From Streptomyces hundungensis (GTDB lineage Bacteria > Actinomycetota > Actinomycetes > Streptomycetales > Streptomycetaceae), in contig NZ_CP032698.1 in NCBI RefSeq assembly GCF_003627815.1, forward strand, positions 1,674,001 to 1,738,000: DNA of 64,000 nt, in the 5' to 3' direction. Position 1 is the stretch's first letter, and each line of letters begins with the position of its first letter. The translations under genes were made by a program, and so were the position numbers. Below are positions 50,197-58,668 of this stretch, in pieces. The notes under the pieces were generated by a model. That model did no database searches. It was not told the DNA's origin and saw only the letters and a list, made by a program, of their open reading frames with translations.

Positions 50197-51338
50197 CACA
50201 GCACCTCCAGTCGGGTGACCCACTTGGTCTGCAACACGCCGGGGCGGTTGGGGGCGATCACACGGGCGGGGAATCCGTGGTCCGCGGTCAGGATCTGTCC
50301 GTTGAGTCGCAGAGCGAGCAGGGTCAGCGGGTCGTGGGCGTACTCGCGGCCCATCTCCATCACCCGGTAGGCGCCGTACTGTTCCAGGGAGATCACCCGC
50401 ACCCCGGCGTCCGGTGGGGCGCCGGCCCGGCGCAGCAGCTCGGCGATGCGTACGCCCGTCCAGTGCGCGGACTTGCTCCAGCCCTCGACGCAGGCGATGG
50501 GCAGCACGGATTCGTGCTGGGTGAGCGCGGCCAGTTCGGCGAGGGTGAGGGTGTAGGGGCGGGGTCCCGCAACCGTCAACCGGTAGGCGTCGGCGTCGAC
50601 TTGGGTGGTTCCGGCCGCCCGCGCGCTGCGGTTGACGGGGAGCCCCTGGGCGCCGTGATCGGGGTGGCGCGGTGCGAGGACGTCGAAGAACTTCAGCGGG
50701 GTGAAGGCCTGACCGACGGTGGTCAGGGTGACCGCGCCGACCGCGGCCGCCACTCCGCTCAGCAGTGAGCGCCGGTCGGGTCCGTCGGCGGTCGGCAGGG
50801 CCAGGGTGCCGGGCGACTCCTTGGCCCAATGCGCCCTGATCTCGGGGTACTTGACGGCCACGTGCAGCATCAGGGCGCCGGCGAGGAGCCAGGCCACGGC
50901 GAAGTGCACCGGCACGAAGGAGAACGGCCAGGGGTACCACTGCACCGTGTTGAGGAGGCCGGTGAACAGTTCGAAGACCGCGCCCGCCACCAGGACCGCG
51001 ACCGAGAGCCGCTCCAGGGCGTGGCGTACGGAACGCAGCGGCGGCCAGGCGAACAGCCTCGGGTAGACCGTCCACAACTTGGCGAGCAGCAGCGGGATCG
51101 CGGCGATTCCGGACGCCACGTGCAGGCCCTGGCTGAGCCGGTACCCCCAGACGGGCCTGCTCGGCAGCACGTCCAGCAGCCAGCCCGGCTGGTGCTGGAG
51201 GTAGTGGCTGATCAGGCCGGTGCCGAAGCAGACCGCGATGGCGACGCCCAGCCAGCGGCCGATCGAGGTCGCCGTGCGGGCGTCGTGCAGTCTGCCCCGG
51301 AAGACGGGCGGCCGCACTGCGGGAAGTCGTGGCTTCAT
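50196..51338 (-). CDS. Membrane molybdopterin-dependent oxidoreductase (sulfite-oxidase fold)
   Basis: This 380-residue protein has an N-terminal block of about four helices with paired histidines (residues about 30-165, cytochrome-b-like) followed by an extracytoplasmic sulfite-oxidase-type molybdopterin domain. Cys283 in PIACVEGWSKSAHW is the Mo ligand. A twin-Arg-like RR at 189-190 precedes another hydrophobic stretch. It may couple substrate reduction or oxidation to the quinone pool. It is co-translated with the small membrane protein at 49792. Confidence 0.88.
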   Translation of the reverse strand: MKPRLPAVRPPVFRGRLHDARTATSIGRWLGVAIAVCFGTGLISHYLQHQPGWLLDVLPSRPVWGYRLSQGLHVASGIAAIPLLLAKLWTVYPRLFAWPPLRSVRHALERLSVAVLVAGAVFELFTGLLNTVQWYPWPFSFVPVHFAVAWLLAGALMLHVAVKYPEIRAHWAKESPGTLALPTADGPDRRSLLSGVAAAVGAVTLTTVGQAFTPLKFFDVLAPRHPDHGAQGLPVNRSARAAGTTQVDADAYRLTVAGPRPYTLTLAELAALTQHESVLPIACVEGWSKSAHWTGVRIAELLRRAGAPPDAGVRVISLEQYGAYRVMEMGREYAHDPLTLLALRLNGQILTADHGFPARVIAPNRPGVLQTKWVTRLEVL

Positions 51339-51551
51339 GGCTCCATCCCACCGCGGCCGGCCCCCGTTCCGGGCGTTTCGACACCTTACGGTTCACGAAC
51401 GCCACGCCGTCGAGGGGAAATGCGATGGCGCGATCAATACCGTGACACGGCTACCGGGGCGCGGTTAGGATCTTCTGGCAGCATCGCGTGTCGGTCACCG
51501 GCCGGGTGAGACATGGAGGTGTCTGCGAGATGCCTGTGGGAGCTTTCCACC

Positions 51552-51941
51552 GTGTCAGTACAGTTGAATCACACCATCATCGGATCCCGTGACAACCGGG
51601 TGTCCGCGCAATTCCTGGCCAATATGCTCGGTCTTGAGGTCGGCGCGGAATGGGGGCCGTTCGTCCCCGTCGTGACCAGCAACGGAGTCACTCTCGACTT
51701 CGCGACCGTGCCCGAGGGCGCCGAGATCACGCCTCAGCATTACGCGTTCCTGGTCTCCGAGGAGGAGTTCGACTCCGCATTCCAGCGGATTACGGAATTG
51801 AAGCTTCCGTACTTCGCGGATCCGTATCGCAAGCACCCGAACGAGATCAACCACAACGACGGCGGACGCGGTGTGTATTTCCCCGATCCGTCGGGGCACT
51901 GGCTTGAACTCCTGACCGTTCCCTACGGCGGCTGGAAGTAA
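51552..51941 (+). CDS. VOC-family protein with atypically AT-ending codons
   Basis: This 129-residue protein begins at GTG (VQLNHTIIGSRDNRVSAQFLANMLGLEVG) and ends with HWLELLTVPYGGWK. The His of LNHTII and Glu of HWLELL match VOC metal ligands. GGGAG lies about 9 nt upstream. Codons such as TCA, GTA, TTG, AAT, CAA and ATT are denser here than in neighbours, hinting at later acquisition or a different expression class. Substrate unknown. Confidence 0.85.
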   Translation: MSVQLNHTIIGSRDNRVSAQFLANMLGLEVGAEWGPFVPVVTSNGVTLDFATVPEGAEITPQHYAFLVSEEEFDSAFQRITELKLPYFADPYRKHPNEINHNDGGRGVYFPDPSGHWLELLTVPYGGWK

Positions 51942-52059
51942 CAGCGCCGCGACGAGCACACCGCTCGGGCGCCCCCGTGCATCCGGGTGAACCTTACGGT
52001 TCGCGGACGGCGGGGGCCGCCTGCGCGTGATCGGGGCCTTGAGCTGCGAGGCTCGGCGA

Positions 52060-53481
52060 GTGACCCATCGACGTACCGTATGCACCGCCGTCCTGCTCGC
52101 GGCCCTCACCACCGTCCTCGTCTTCACCGTTCTCAAAGACGGCTTCCGCGCCGACCCCGCCGGGCTTTCGTGGTGGTACGCGGCGGCCTGGCTGTTGTTC
52201 GCCCTCGCCGCCTGGTCGCTGCGCGCGGTGCCGGCGCGCCACCGTGCGGCGCTGATCGTGGCGGGCTCCATCGCGGTCGCCTCGACCGGACTGCTCGCTC
52301 CCCCGCGCACCAGCACGGACGCCTACCGGTACGCCTGGGACGGGCGGGTGCAGGCCTCCGGGATCTCCCCCTACGACCACGCGCCGGCCGACCCCGAGGT
52401 GGCCCCGCTGCGGGACACCTGGCTCTTTCCCACGGGCCCCGCGCAGTGCGCGGGGCCCGAGCGGGCCCGGGTGGACGGCGGGTGCACCCGCCTCAACAGG
52501 CCGACCGTGCACACCATTTACCCCCCGGTCGCCGAGGCGTACTACTTGCTGGTGGACGAGATCTCGCCCCGTGGGACACGTCTCCACCCGCTCCAGATCG
52601 GTGGCGCCCTGTTCGCGGTGGGCACCACCCTCGTGCTGGTGCGCATCCTGCGGCGGCGCGGCCCGGACGGCACACCGGGCCGGGTGACGGGAGCCGCCCT
52701 CTGGGCGTGGTGTCCGGCCGTGCCCCTGGAGGCGGTCAACAACGCCCATATCGACGTCCTGGCCGTCCTGTTGACCGTCGCGGGCCTCGGCGCCCTGACA
52801 GGGGGACGCGGGCCCGGGATCGGCAGGCTTCGCGCCGCGGCGGGCGGTGTGCTGATCGGCGCGGGCATCGCCGTCAAGATGCTGCCCGCGATGGTCCTGC
52901 CCGCGGTCCTGCGACGACGACCGGTCACCGTGCTGCTCTCCACCGCCGGCCTGGTCGCGCTCTCCTACCTTCCCTACGCCCTCCTCTCCCACTCCTCCGT
53001 GTTCGGCTACCTCGGCGGCTACACCGAGGAGGAGGGGTACGACGACCCGTCGGGGCAGGGCCGGTTCGCGCTGCTGCGCATGGTGCTGCCCGACGCCTGG
53101 GCCCTGCCGGTCGCGCTCGCCGCGCTGCTCGGGGTGACGGTGTACGTCCTGCGGCGCGCGACGCCCGAACGCCCTTGGTCAGCGGCCCTGTTGCTGTTCG
53201 GCTGGGCCTTTCTGCTCCTGACCCCGGGCTACTCCTGGTACGCCCTGCTCGTCGTCGCGCTTGTGGCGCTCGACGGGAGGTGGGAGTGGCTCACCGTCGC
53301 CGTCGCGGGCGCCTGCGTCTATGTGGCGGCCAAAGCCCTCGGGGACTTTCCCATGGCCAAAACGGCGTACGCGGTCGCGGCGTGCGCGGTCCTGGCGGGC
53401 TGGGCACTGCGGCGCCGTCGGCGCCCGGAGCGGGAGACGGACCGCCGGGAGGTCGTGTCACAGGGGCGGGTTACTGTCTGA
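52060..53481 (+). CDS. Polyprenol-phosphate-sugar type membrane glycosyltransferase (GT87/DUF2029-like)
   Basis: This 473-residue protein has about ten to eleven helices, an Asp-containing first loop (APPRTSTDAYRYAWDGRVQASGISPYDHAP) and NNAHIDVLAVLL in a later helix. This is the pattern of GT-C mannosyltransferases that use polyprenyl-phosphomannose outside the membrane. GTG 52060 is chosen as the first start in good codon context. The gene ends 3 bp before the XRE regulator start. Confidence 0.85.
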   Translation: MTHRRTVCTAVLLAALTTVLVFTVLKDGFRADPAGLSWWYAAAWLLFALAAWSLRAVPARHRAALIVAGSIAVASTGLLAPPRTSTDAYRYAWDGRVQASGISPYDHAPADPEVAPLRDTWLFPTGPAQCAGPERARVDGGCTRLNRPTVHTIYPPVAEAYYLLVDEISPRGTRLHPLQIGGALFAVGTTLVLVRILRRRGPDGTPGRVTGAALWAWCPAVPLEAVNNAHIDVLAVLLTVAGLGALTGGRGPGIGRLRAAAGGVLIGAGIAVKMLPAMVLPAVLRRRPVTVLLSTAGLVALSYLPYALLSHSSVFGYLGGYTEEEGYDDPSGQGRFALLRMVLPDAWALPVALAALLGVTVYVLRRATPERPWSAALLLFGWAFLLLTPGYSWYALLVVALVALDGRWEWLTVAVAGACVYVAAKALGDFPMAKTAYAVAACAVLAGWALRRRRRPERETDRREVVSQGRVTV

Positions 53482-53484
53482 ACT

Positions 53485-54291
53485 ATGACAACTGCCGTAC
53501 TGGAGACGAGAGTCGGGCCGATGCTGCGTGGCTGGCGCGAGCAGCGCCGGCTCAGCCAACTGGAGCTGGCGCTGCGCGCCGACTCCTCGGCGCGGCACAT
53601 CAGCTTCATCGAGAACGGCAGGTCCCGCCCGAGCGAGGAGATGGTGCTGCGCCTCGCCGAGCACCTGGACGTGCCGGTCCGCGAACGCAACGCGCTGCTC
53701 CTGGCCGCCGGTTACGCCCCGCACTACGCCCAGACCCCGCTCGACGACCCCGCCATGAACTCGTTGCGCGAGCAGATGGAGCGCCTGCTCAGGGCGTACG
53801 AGCCGTATCCGGCACTGATGGTGGACGCGACGTACACGGTGCTCGCCGCCAACCGCGGCATCGAGATGCTGCTCGACGGTGTGGCCGGGCATCTGCTGGC
53901 CCCGCCGGTCAACGCCATGCGCCTGACCCTGCACCCCGAGGGCCTCGCTCCGCGCATCCGCAACCTGGCGCAGTGGCGCGGCCACCTCCTGGAACAGATG
54001 GAGCGTCAGATCGCCCTGCTGCGCAACGACGGCCTTCGCGCGCTGTACGAGGAGGTCGCCGCCCACCCCGTGCCGTCCGGCGGTCCGATGCCCGAGGACG
54101 CGGGCGACCCTCGGGCGCTTCCCTTCGCGCTGCCGCTGCGCATCGAGGTCGCGGGCACGGTCCTGTCGTTCATATCGACCATCGCCACGTTCAACACGCC
54201 GATGGATGTCACCGTCTCCGAGCTGGCCATCGAGACGTTCCTGCCGGCCGACCCGGAGACGGCGACGTACCTTCAGTCGCTCATGCCGTAG
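53485..54291 (+). CDS. XRE-family regulator with MmyB-like ligand-binding domain
   Basis: This 268-residue protein has an N-terminal XRE helix-turn-helix (about 10-70: LRGWREQRRLSQLELALRADSSARHISFIENGRSRPS) and a C-terminal MmyB-type PAS-like domain that binds lipid-like ligands in relatives. It follows the GT87-like gene and overlaps the convergent NTF2-like gene by 11 bp. The spacing suggests possible co-transcription with the GT gene. Confidence 0.9.
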   Translation: MTTAVLETRVGPMLRGWREQRRLSQLELALRADSSARHISFIENGRSRPSEEMVLRLAEHLDVPVRERNALLLAAGYAPHYAQTPLDDPAMNSLREQMERLLRAYEPYPALMVDATYTVLAANRGIEMLLDGVAGHLLAPPVNAMRLTLHPEGLAPRIRNLAQWRGHLLEQMERQIALLRNDGLRALYEEVAAHPVPSGGPMPEDAGDPRALPFALPLRIEVAGTVLSFISTIATFNTPMDVTVSELAIETFLPADPETATYLQSLMP

Positions 54292-54658
54292 GCGGTACGC
54301 GGTCCAGGAACCCGGCGACGGCACGGATGCGGCCGTCCTCGGCGAGGGTGATCACATCCGACCCGGCGACCGGGGCGGTTCCGTCGGCCGCCGACACCAG
54401 CTCCCATCCGAAGCGGGCGATGTCGTGGTGACCGTCGACCTCGCCGAGCAGCCGGAACGAGAACCCCGGGAACTGGGCCCGCGCCCCGCCGATCACGGCG
54501 GCGATGGCGTCGTGCCCGGCAACGTCCGCGAGGGGGTCGGTGTAGGTGCCGTCCTCGACCCAGGCGGCGGCGACGGCCTTGGCGATCTGCTCACCGGAAC
54601 CGGCGTTCCAGGCCTCGAAGTAGCGGGCGACGGCGGTCCCGTAGCGGTTCTCGGACAT
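54281..54658 (-). CDS. NTF2-like (SnoaL-type) small protein
   Basis: This 125-residue protein shows the NTF2 cone fold sequence: YFEAWNAGSGEQIAKAVAAAWVEDGTYTDPLADVAGHDAI...PGFSFRLLGEVDGHHDIARFGWEL. Such proteins are isomerases, hydrolases or ligand binders. ATG 54658 is chosen because GGAGG lies 9 nt upstream; ATG 54664 is too close. It is convergent with the XRE gene, overlapping by 11 bp. Confidence 0.87.
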   Translation of the reverse strand: MSENRYGTAVARYFEAWNAGSGEQIAKAVAAAWVEDGTYTDPLADVAGHDAIAAVIGGARAQFPGFSFRLLGEVDGHHDIARFGWELVSAADGTAPVAGSDVITLAEDGRIRAVAGFLDRVPPTA

Positions 54659-54835
54659 GTGCATCAGCCTCCATGGCTTACGTTCTACCTGGTCAGAAAC
54701 CCGGGACCCGACCGGAGTGCGCCGCCCGGGTCCCGATGTCCCCCACTCTGCCGGGCGGCGGTCGAGGGGTCGATTACCGCTGAGGTAATGCGGCGGCGGC
54801 CCCCCGGATCCGGTGGACGCAGTGGAGGTGTCACG

Positions 54836-55489
54836 GTGGACAACAGCTCGCCCGCCCTTCGTCCGGGCCGACCGGACGGCCTGGTCTGGTACGCCGCGTA
54901 CGGCTCCAACATGCATGTCGACCGGCTCGCCCACTACATCCGGGGCGGCCGGCCCCCGGGTGCGGCGCGGACCTACCCGGGGTGCCGCGACCGCCAACTC
55001 CCCGCGCTTTCCGTGCCGTTGGAGCTTCCGGGAGCGCTCTACTTCGCCACCCGCTCGCCCGTGTGGCGAGGCGGGCGGGCCTTCTACGACCCCGGCGCGG
55101 ACGGGCGCGTCCTCGCCCGGGCCCATCTGATCTCGACGGGCCAGTTCGCCGACATCGCGGCGCAGGAGATGTACCGGGATCCCGGAGCGGACCTCGACCT
55201 CGGCGAGGTGCTGCGCACCGGACGGGCCACGCTCGGTGAGGGGCGGTACGAGACCCTGGTCCACGCCGGGTGGTTGGAGGGGCGGCCCGTGCTCACGTTC
55301 ACCGCGCCCTGGCGCATGGACGAGGTCGACTGGACGGCCCCCTCGGCCGCCTATCTCAGGCACCTGGCGGAGGGCCTGCGGGAAGCGGGCGCCTGGGACG
55401 ACCGAGCCGTTACGGCCTATCTGGCGGCGTGCCCGGGCACGGCGGGCCTGTGGACCGAGGGGGCGGTCGCCCAGCTCTTGGCGGAGTGA
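54836..55489 (+). CDS. Gamma-glutamylcyclotransferase-like protein
   Basis: This 217-residue protein has the GGCT signature YAAYGSNM (about 20-27) that cradles the substrate, with an acidic residue and the rest of the beta-barrel following. The fold cyclises gamma-glutamyl amines to 5-oxoproline, but many relatives are uncharacterised and some are mis-named histone deacetylases. GTG 54836 follows GGAGG by 7 nt. It carries a 10/12 iterated palindrome at 55030. Confidence 0.8.
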   Translation: MDNSSPALRPGRPDGLVWYAAYGSNMHVDRLAHYIRGGRPPGAARTYPGCRDRQLPALSVPLELPGALYFATRSPVWRGGRAFYDPGADGRVLARAHLISTGQFADIAAQEMYRDPGADLDLGEVLRTGRATLGEGRYETLVHAGWLEGRPVLTFTAPWRMDEVDWTAPSAAYLRHLAEGLREAGAWDDRAVTAYLAACPGTAGLWTEGAVAQLLAE

Positions 55490-55643
55490 CGCCAACTCCC
55501 CGTCGCCCTGCTGCTGTTGTCCGGGAGGGACCGGCTCGGGGAGACTCGGGCTCCGGAGGGGTTCGGCCCGGCAAGCGGGCCCGGCCCTCAGGACAACGCA
55601 GATGAGCACGCGGATGAGTACGCGGATGAGGGGGACAACGGGG

Positions 55644-56219
55644 ATGACGGAGATACGGAGCGCGACGGAAGTGCTGCGGGTGCCCGCGGCCGGGGCGGCG
55701 GGCGGTCTGGTGCTGCGGCCCTGGCGGGCGGAGGACGCCGAGACGGTGATCGAGGCCTACGGTGACCCCCACATAGCGCGCTGGACCACGCGTGCGATCG
55801 AGGGCCCCGAGGACGCTCGGTGGTGGCTCGACCTCCAGCGGCGCGGCCGCGAGGACGGGACCCGGCTCGCCTTCGCCGTCTGCGCCGAGCGACTCGGCAC
55901 GGACGACGGGGCGGTATTGGGAAACATCAGCCTGCGGTGGAACGAGGACACCGGCCGCGAGGTCGCCGAGGTCGGGTACTGGACGCTGGCCCACGCACGC
56001 GGGCAGGGCGTGGCTCCCCGCGCTCTGGAAGCGCTCTCAGCATGGGCGTTCGAAGCCTTCGCACAGGATGGGCTGCGCCGTGTCGAACTGCTTCACCAGG
56101 TCGACAACCTCGCCTCGTGCCGCGTCGCGGAGAAGGCGGGCTATCGCTTCGAGCGGATCCTGCCCGCCTATCCGCCCTACCCCAGGGACGGCCACGTCCA
56201 CGTCCGCGAGGCGGGCTGA
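55644..56219 (+). CDS. GNAT-family N-acetyltransferase
   Basis: This 191-residue protein has a GNAT core with VAEVGYWTLAHARGQGVAPRALEAL for acetyl-CoA and VDNLASCRVAEKAGYRFE near the end, RimJ/RimL-like. Of four in-frame ATGs in a repetitive stretch (55602, 55614, 55626, 55644), the last is preferred since AGGGGGA lies 9 nt upstream. A 10/12 iterated palindrome (56027-56038) is read L-E-A-L-S. Confidence 0.85.
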   Translation: MTEIRSATEVLRVPAAGAAGGLVLRPWRAEDAETVIEAYGDPHIARWTTRAIEGPEDARWWLDLQRRGREDGTRLAFAVCAERLGTDDGAVLGNISLRWNEDTGREVAEVGYWTLAHARGQGVAPRALEALSAWAFEAFAQDGLRRVELLHQVDNLASCRVAEKAGYRFERILPAYPPYPRDGHVHVREAG

Positions 56220-56390
56220 GCCACCCGTCCCTGAGGAGACCCACCCGGCCCGCGCGGCCCCGGAGATCGCACCCGGCCGACCGTGTGCGCCCGGGGCGCG
56301 CTCGGCCGTACGGCCCTCTCCTTCGGGCTCGCACGGGCTCCGGATGCCAAGATCTCCGCAATTGTTCGGTTCGGCATCCTTGGGGTTTCC

Positions 56391-57377
56391 ATGTCCCGTT
56401 GGTCGCGCTCCCCTGTGCGCTGTTGCCTCGCGGTGCTCGCCGCCGCGCTCTCGCTCGGATTCAGCGCGCCGGCATCCGCGCCCCGGTCGGGCGAGCCGTA
56501 CCCGGGTCCCTACTGGGTGAATCCGGTGGGCCCGGCCGCCCGGCAGGTCACCGAGTGGCGGGGCGCCGGCCGGGCGGCGGACGCGGAGCTGATCGAGCGC
56601 ATCTCGCTGCGGCCGCAGGCGGACTGGCCCCGGCCCGAGGGCATCGAGCAGTCGGTACGCGCCCTCACCGGCGACGCCGCCCGCGCCGGACGGATGCCGG
56701 TCCTCGTCGCGTACAACATTCCCCACCGCGACTGCGGCGGGCTCTCGCAGGGCGGGGCCGAGGACGCGGCCTCCTACCGGGCATGGATCGAGGCGTTCGC
56801 GCGCGGCATCGGCGACCGTCCGGCCACGGTGATCGTCGAGCCGGACGCGATCGCCCACCTGGTGAGCGGCTGCCCGGGCGCGCCGTCGGCGGAGCGGCTG
56901 TCCCTACTCGCCCACGCCGTGGGGCAGTTGAAGCGCGGGCCCGCGACGAAGGTGTATCTCGACGCCGGGCACTCCGGCTGGGTCACCGACCAGTCGACGC
57001 TCCTGGGACCGCTGCGGGAGGCGGGGGTGGACCGGGCCGACGGGTTCTCGCTGAACGTCTCCGCGTTCCAGACGACCGCTTCCAGCGCCGAGTACGGGCA
57101 CCGGCTCTCCGCCGCGCTGGGCGGCAAGCACTTCGTCGTCGACACCAGCCGCAACGGTAACGGCCCCTACGCCGACGGCGAGGACCCCTGGTGCAACCCG
57201 CCCGGCCGCGCGCTCGGCACCCCGCCCACGATCGCCACCGGGGACGCGCTGATCGACGCCTACCTGTGGGTCAAGCGCCCCGGCGAGTCGGACGGCACCT
57301 GCCGGGGCGGCCCGGCGGCCGGCCGCTGGTGGCCCGAGTACGCACTGGGCCTTGCACGCGCGGCCGGCGCGGCTTAG
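56391..57377 (+). CDS. Secreted glycoside hydrolase family 6 beta-1,4-glucanase
   Basis: This 328-residue protein has a signal peptide (about 1-30) and the GH6 barrel. VIVEPDAIAHL and VYLDAGHSGW flank the acidic residues, FVVDTSRNGNGP is a family signature and AYLWVKRPGESDGTC closes the fold. It should cleave cellulose or other beta-1,4-glucans. No carbohydrate-binding domain is present. An 8-nt TTGGGGTT tract precedes ATG 56391. Confidence 0.93.
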   Translation: MSRWSRSPVRCCLAVLAAALSLGFSAPASAPRSGEPYPGPYWVNPVGPAARQVTEWRGAGRAADAELIERISLRPQADWPRPEGIEQSVRALTGDAARAGRMPVLVAYNIPHRDCGGLSQGGAEDAASYRAWIEAFARGIGDRPATVIVEPDAIAHLVSGCPGAPSAERLSLLAHAVGQLKRGPATKVYLDAGHSGWVTDQSTLLGPLREAGVDRADGFSLNVSAFQTTASSAEYGHRLSAALGGKHFVVDTSRNGNGPYADGEDPWCNPPGRALGTPPTIATGDALIDAYLWVKRPGESDGTCRGGPAAGRWWPEYALGLARAAGAA

Positions 57378-57465
57378 CGGGGCGCGGGGTGGCGGTTTGG
57401 TGCCGGGCGAGTGCGGGTGCCGGGTGCTGGGCTGCCGCCTTTTGGCGATGCCGGTGCCGGTGCCC

Positions 57466-57477
57466 GAGAGCGCTCTC
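57466..57477. repeat. Perfect intergenic copy of the iterated palindrome
   Basis: GAGAGCGCTCTC in CCCGAGAGCGCTCTCAGG context, 89 bp after the GH6 stop and 45 bp from the stop of the small gene at 57522, so it lies between convergent genes. Confidence 0.8.
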
Positions 57478-57521
57478 AGGTACCCGCCCTGCCGCCTGAC
57501 CCGCTCCCCGGCCGCTACCCG

Positions 57522-57683
57522 CTAGCGGTCCCGGGGGTCGGCGGGGTGCTGTCGCCGGGGGCGGGGCTCCTGGTCGTCGGGCGGCTCCGGTGCCTCTTCG
57601 GGGGCGCCGGGTCCTGCGGGCCGGATGCGGGCGGCTTCGGCGCGGATCATGGCGTTGAGTGCCGCGAGGGGGTCGATGGGCAT
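57522..57683 (-). CDS. Small conserved protein (MPIDPLAALNAMIRAEAAR...), unknown function
   Basis: A 53-residue protein starts MPIDPLAALNAMIRAEAARIR with an AAGGTGG site 8 nt upstream, then becomes Pro/Glu-rich with an Arg/Gln tail. I recall similar short proteins in Streptomyces. It starts with an amphipathic helix and is otherwise disordered. No function known. Confidence 0.65.
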   Translation of the reverse strand: MPIDPLAALNAMIRAEAARIRPAGPGAPEEAPEPPDDQEPRPRRQHPADPRDR

Positions 57684-57743
57684 GGCTGAACCACCTTGCT
57701 GGGTACGTGAGTTGGCTGGCCGACCTGGTTCCGTACGGAACGG

Positions 57744-58088
57744 TCAGCAGCGCAGCACCACACAGCGGACGCCCGTCGCCGTGAGCGGCTGACGGACGTC
57801 GGGGGTGGGGGCGGTGAGCGGTGGCACCGGCTCCGGCCGCCGGGCATCGGTGGGCGCGGGGCGGACGGGACGCGCGAGATGGCCCGGCTGTACGGGGAGT
57901 GCCGCGTCGGCGGCGTCCGGCAGGCCCTCGCCGGAGGGTTCGGGCACGGGCGCCTCGGCCGTGCCCACCACCGTCCGCCCCTCGCACGCCTGCACGTTGG
58001 GCGCCGCCCCGAACAGCGCGCCGAGCACCACCAGCACCACCAGCACCACCAGGGTGCGGCGCAGGAAGGCGAGGGAGACGGACGGCAC
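57744..58088 (-). CDS. Small secreted or membrane-anchored protein, unknown function
   Basis: This 114-residue protein starts at GTG with an n-region (PSVSLAFLRR), a hydrophobic helix (TLVVLVVLVVLGALFGAA) and then a Pro/Ala-rich tail containing three cysteines, ending VRCVVLRC. The pattern fits an exported or membrane-tethered peptide. The ribosome site is weak. No family recognised. Confidence 0.6.
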   Translation of the reverse strand: MPSVSLAFLRRTLVVLVVLVVLGALFGAAPNVQACEGRTVVGTAEAPVPEPSGEGLPDAADAALPVQPGHLARPVRPAPTDARRPEPVPPLTAPTPDVRQPLTATGVRCVVLRC

Positions 58089-58275
58089 GAGACAGCTCTG
58101 CCCGTCGGGGCCGGTGGCGTGGGCGGATCCGGGCAGATCCGCTCTACCGGGTGACTCCTCTTGACGTAGCGACCCGGGCTTCGCATGGGTGCCGTGGGCG
58201 CCGCGAGCCGCCCCTGGGCACGGCCCTTCGGGGGCCGGCGGGGGCGGCGTCGTGGTCAGGGCCCTGGGGGCCCGG

Positions 58276-58470
58276 CTAGCTCTGCGGTGGGGTGTTCTGC
58301 GAGCCGTCGGGGCCCAGCTGTTCGTTCATCTTCCGCTGGGCCATGTCGACCTGGCTCTGGTACTTGTTGCCGGTCTTCGCGTCGAAGGCGTCGCCGGCTT
58401 TCTCCACGCCCTGGTGCGCCCGGTCTTCGTGGCCCTTCAGCAGGCCCTTGAGCTTGTCGAGCATCGACAT
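58276..58470 (-). CDS. Orphan Rv0909/MT0933-type antitoxin-like protein
   Basis: This 64-residue protein begins MSMLDKLKGLLKGHEDRAHQGVEKAGDAFDAKTGNKYQSQVDMAQ, the signature of PF14013 (mycobacterial Rv0909-family antitoxin, CsbD-like). GGAGG lies 6 nt upstream. No toxin gene lies next to it on either side, so a stress role in place of toxin neutralisation is possible. ATG 58464 is a close alternative start. Confidence 0.8.
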   Translation of the reverse strand: MSMLDKLKGLLKGHEDRAHQGVEKAGDAFDAKTGNKYQSQVDMAQRKMNEQLGPDGSQNTPPQS

Positions 58471-58668
58471 ATTTGCCTCCTTGCGGATGCTGGCCCTCCC
58501 AGCATCCGTGCATTCGCCGGGGTTCGCACCCCCAGACGGCACCGGCCCGGGGGCGGGCGGAGGCATTGACGGCACGGGGCGGCGCCCATGGCCGCCCCCG
58601 CGGGCCGTAGCACCACCCCCGGAGGGCCAGGGGCGGCGAGCCCGGACCCGGCCCGGGGGTCGGTCTCG

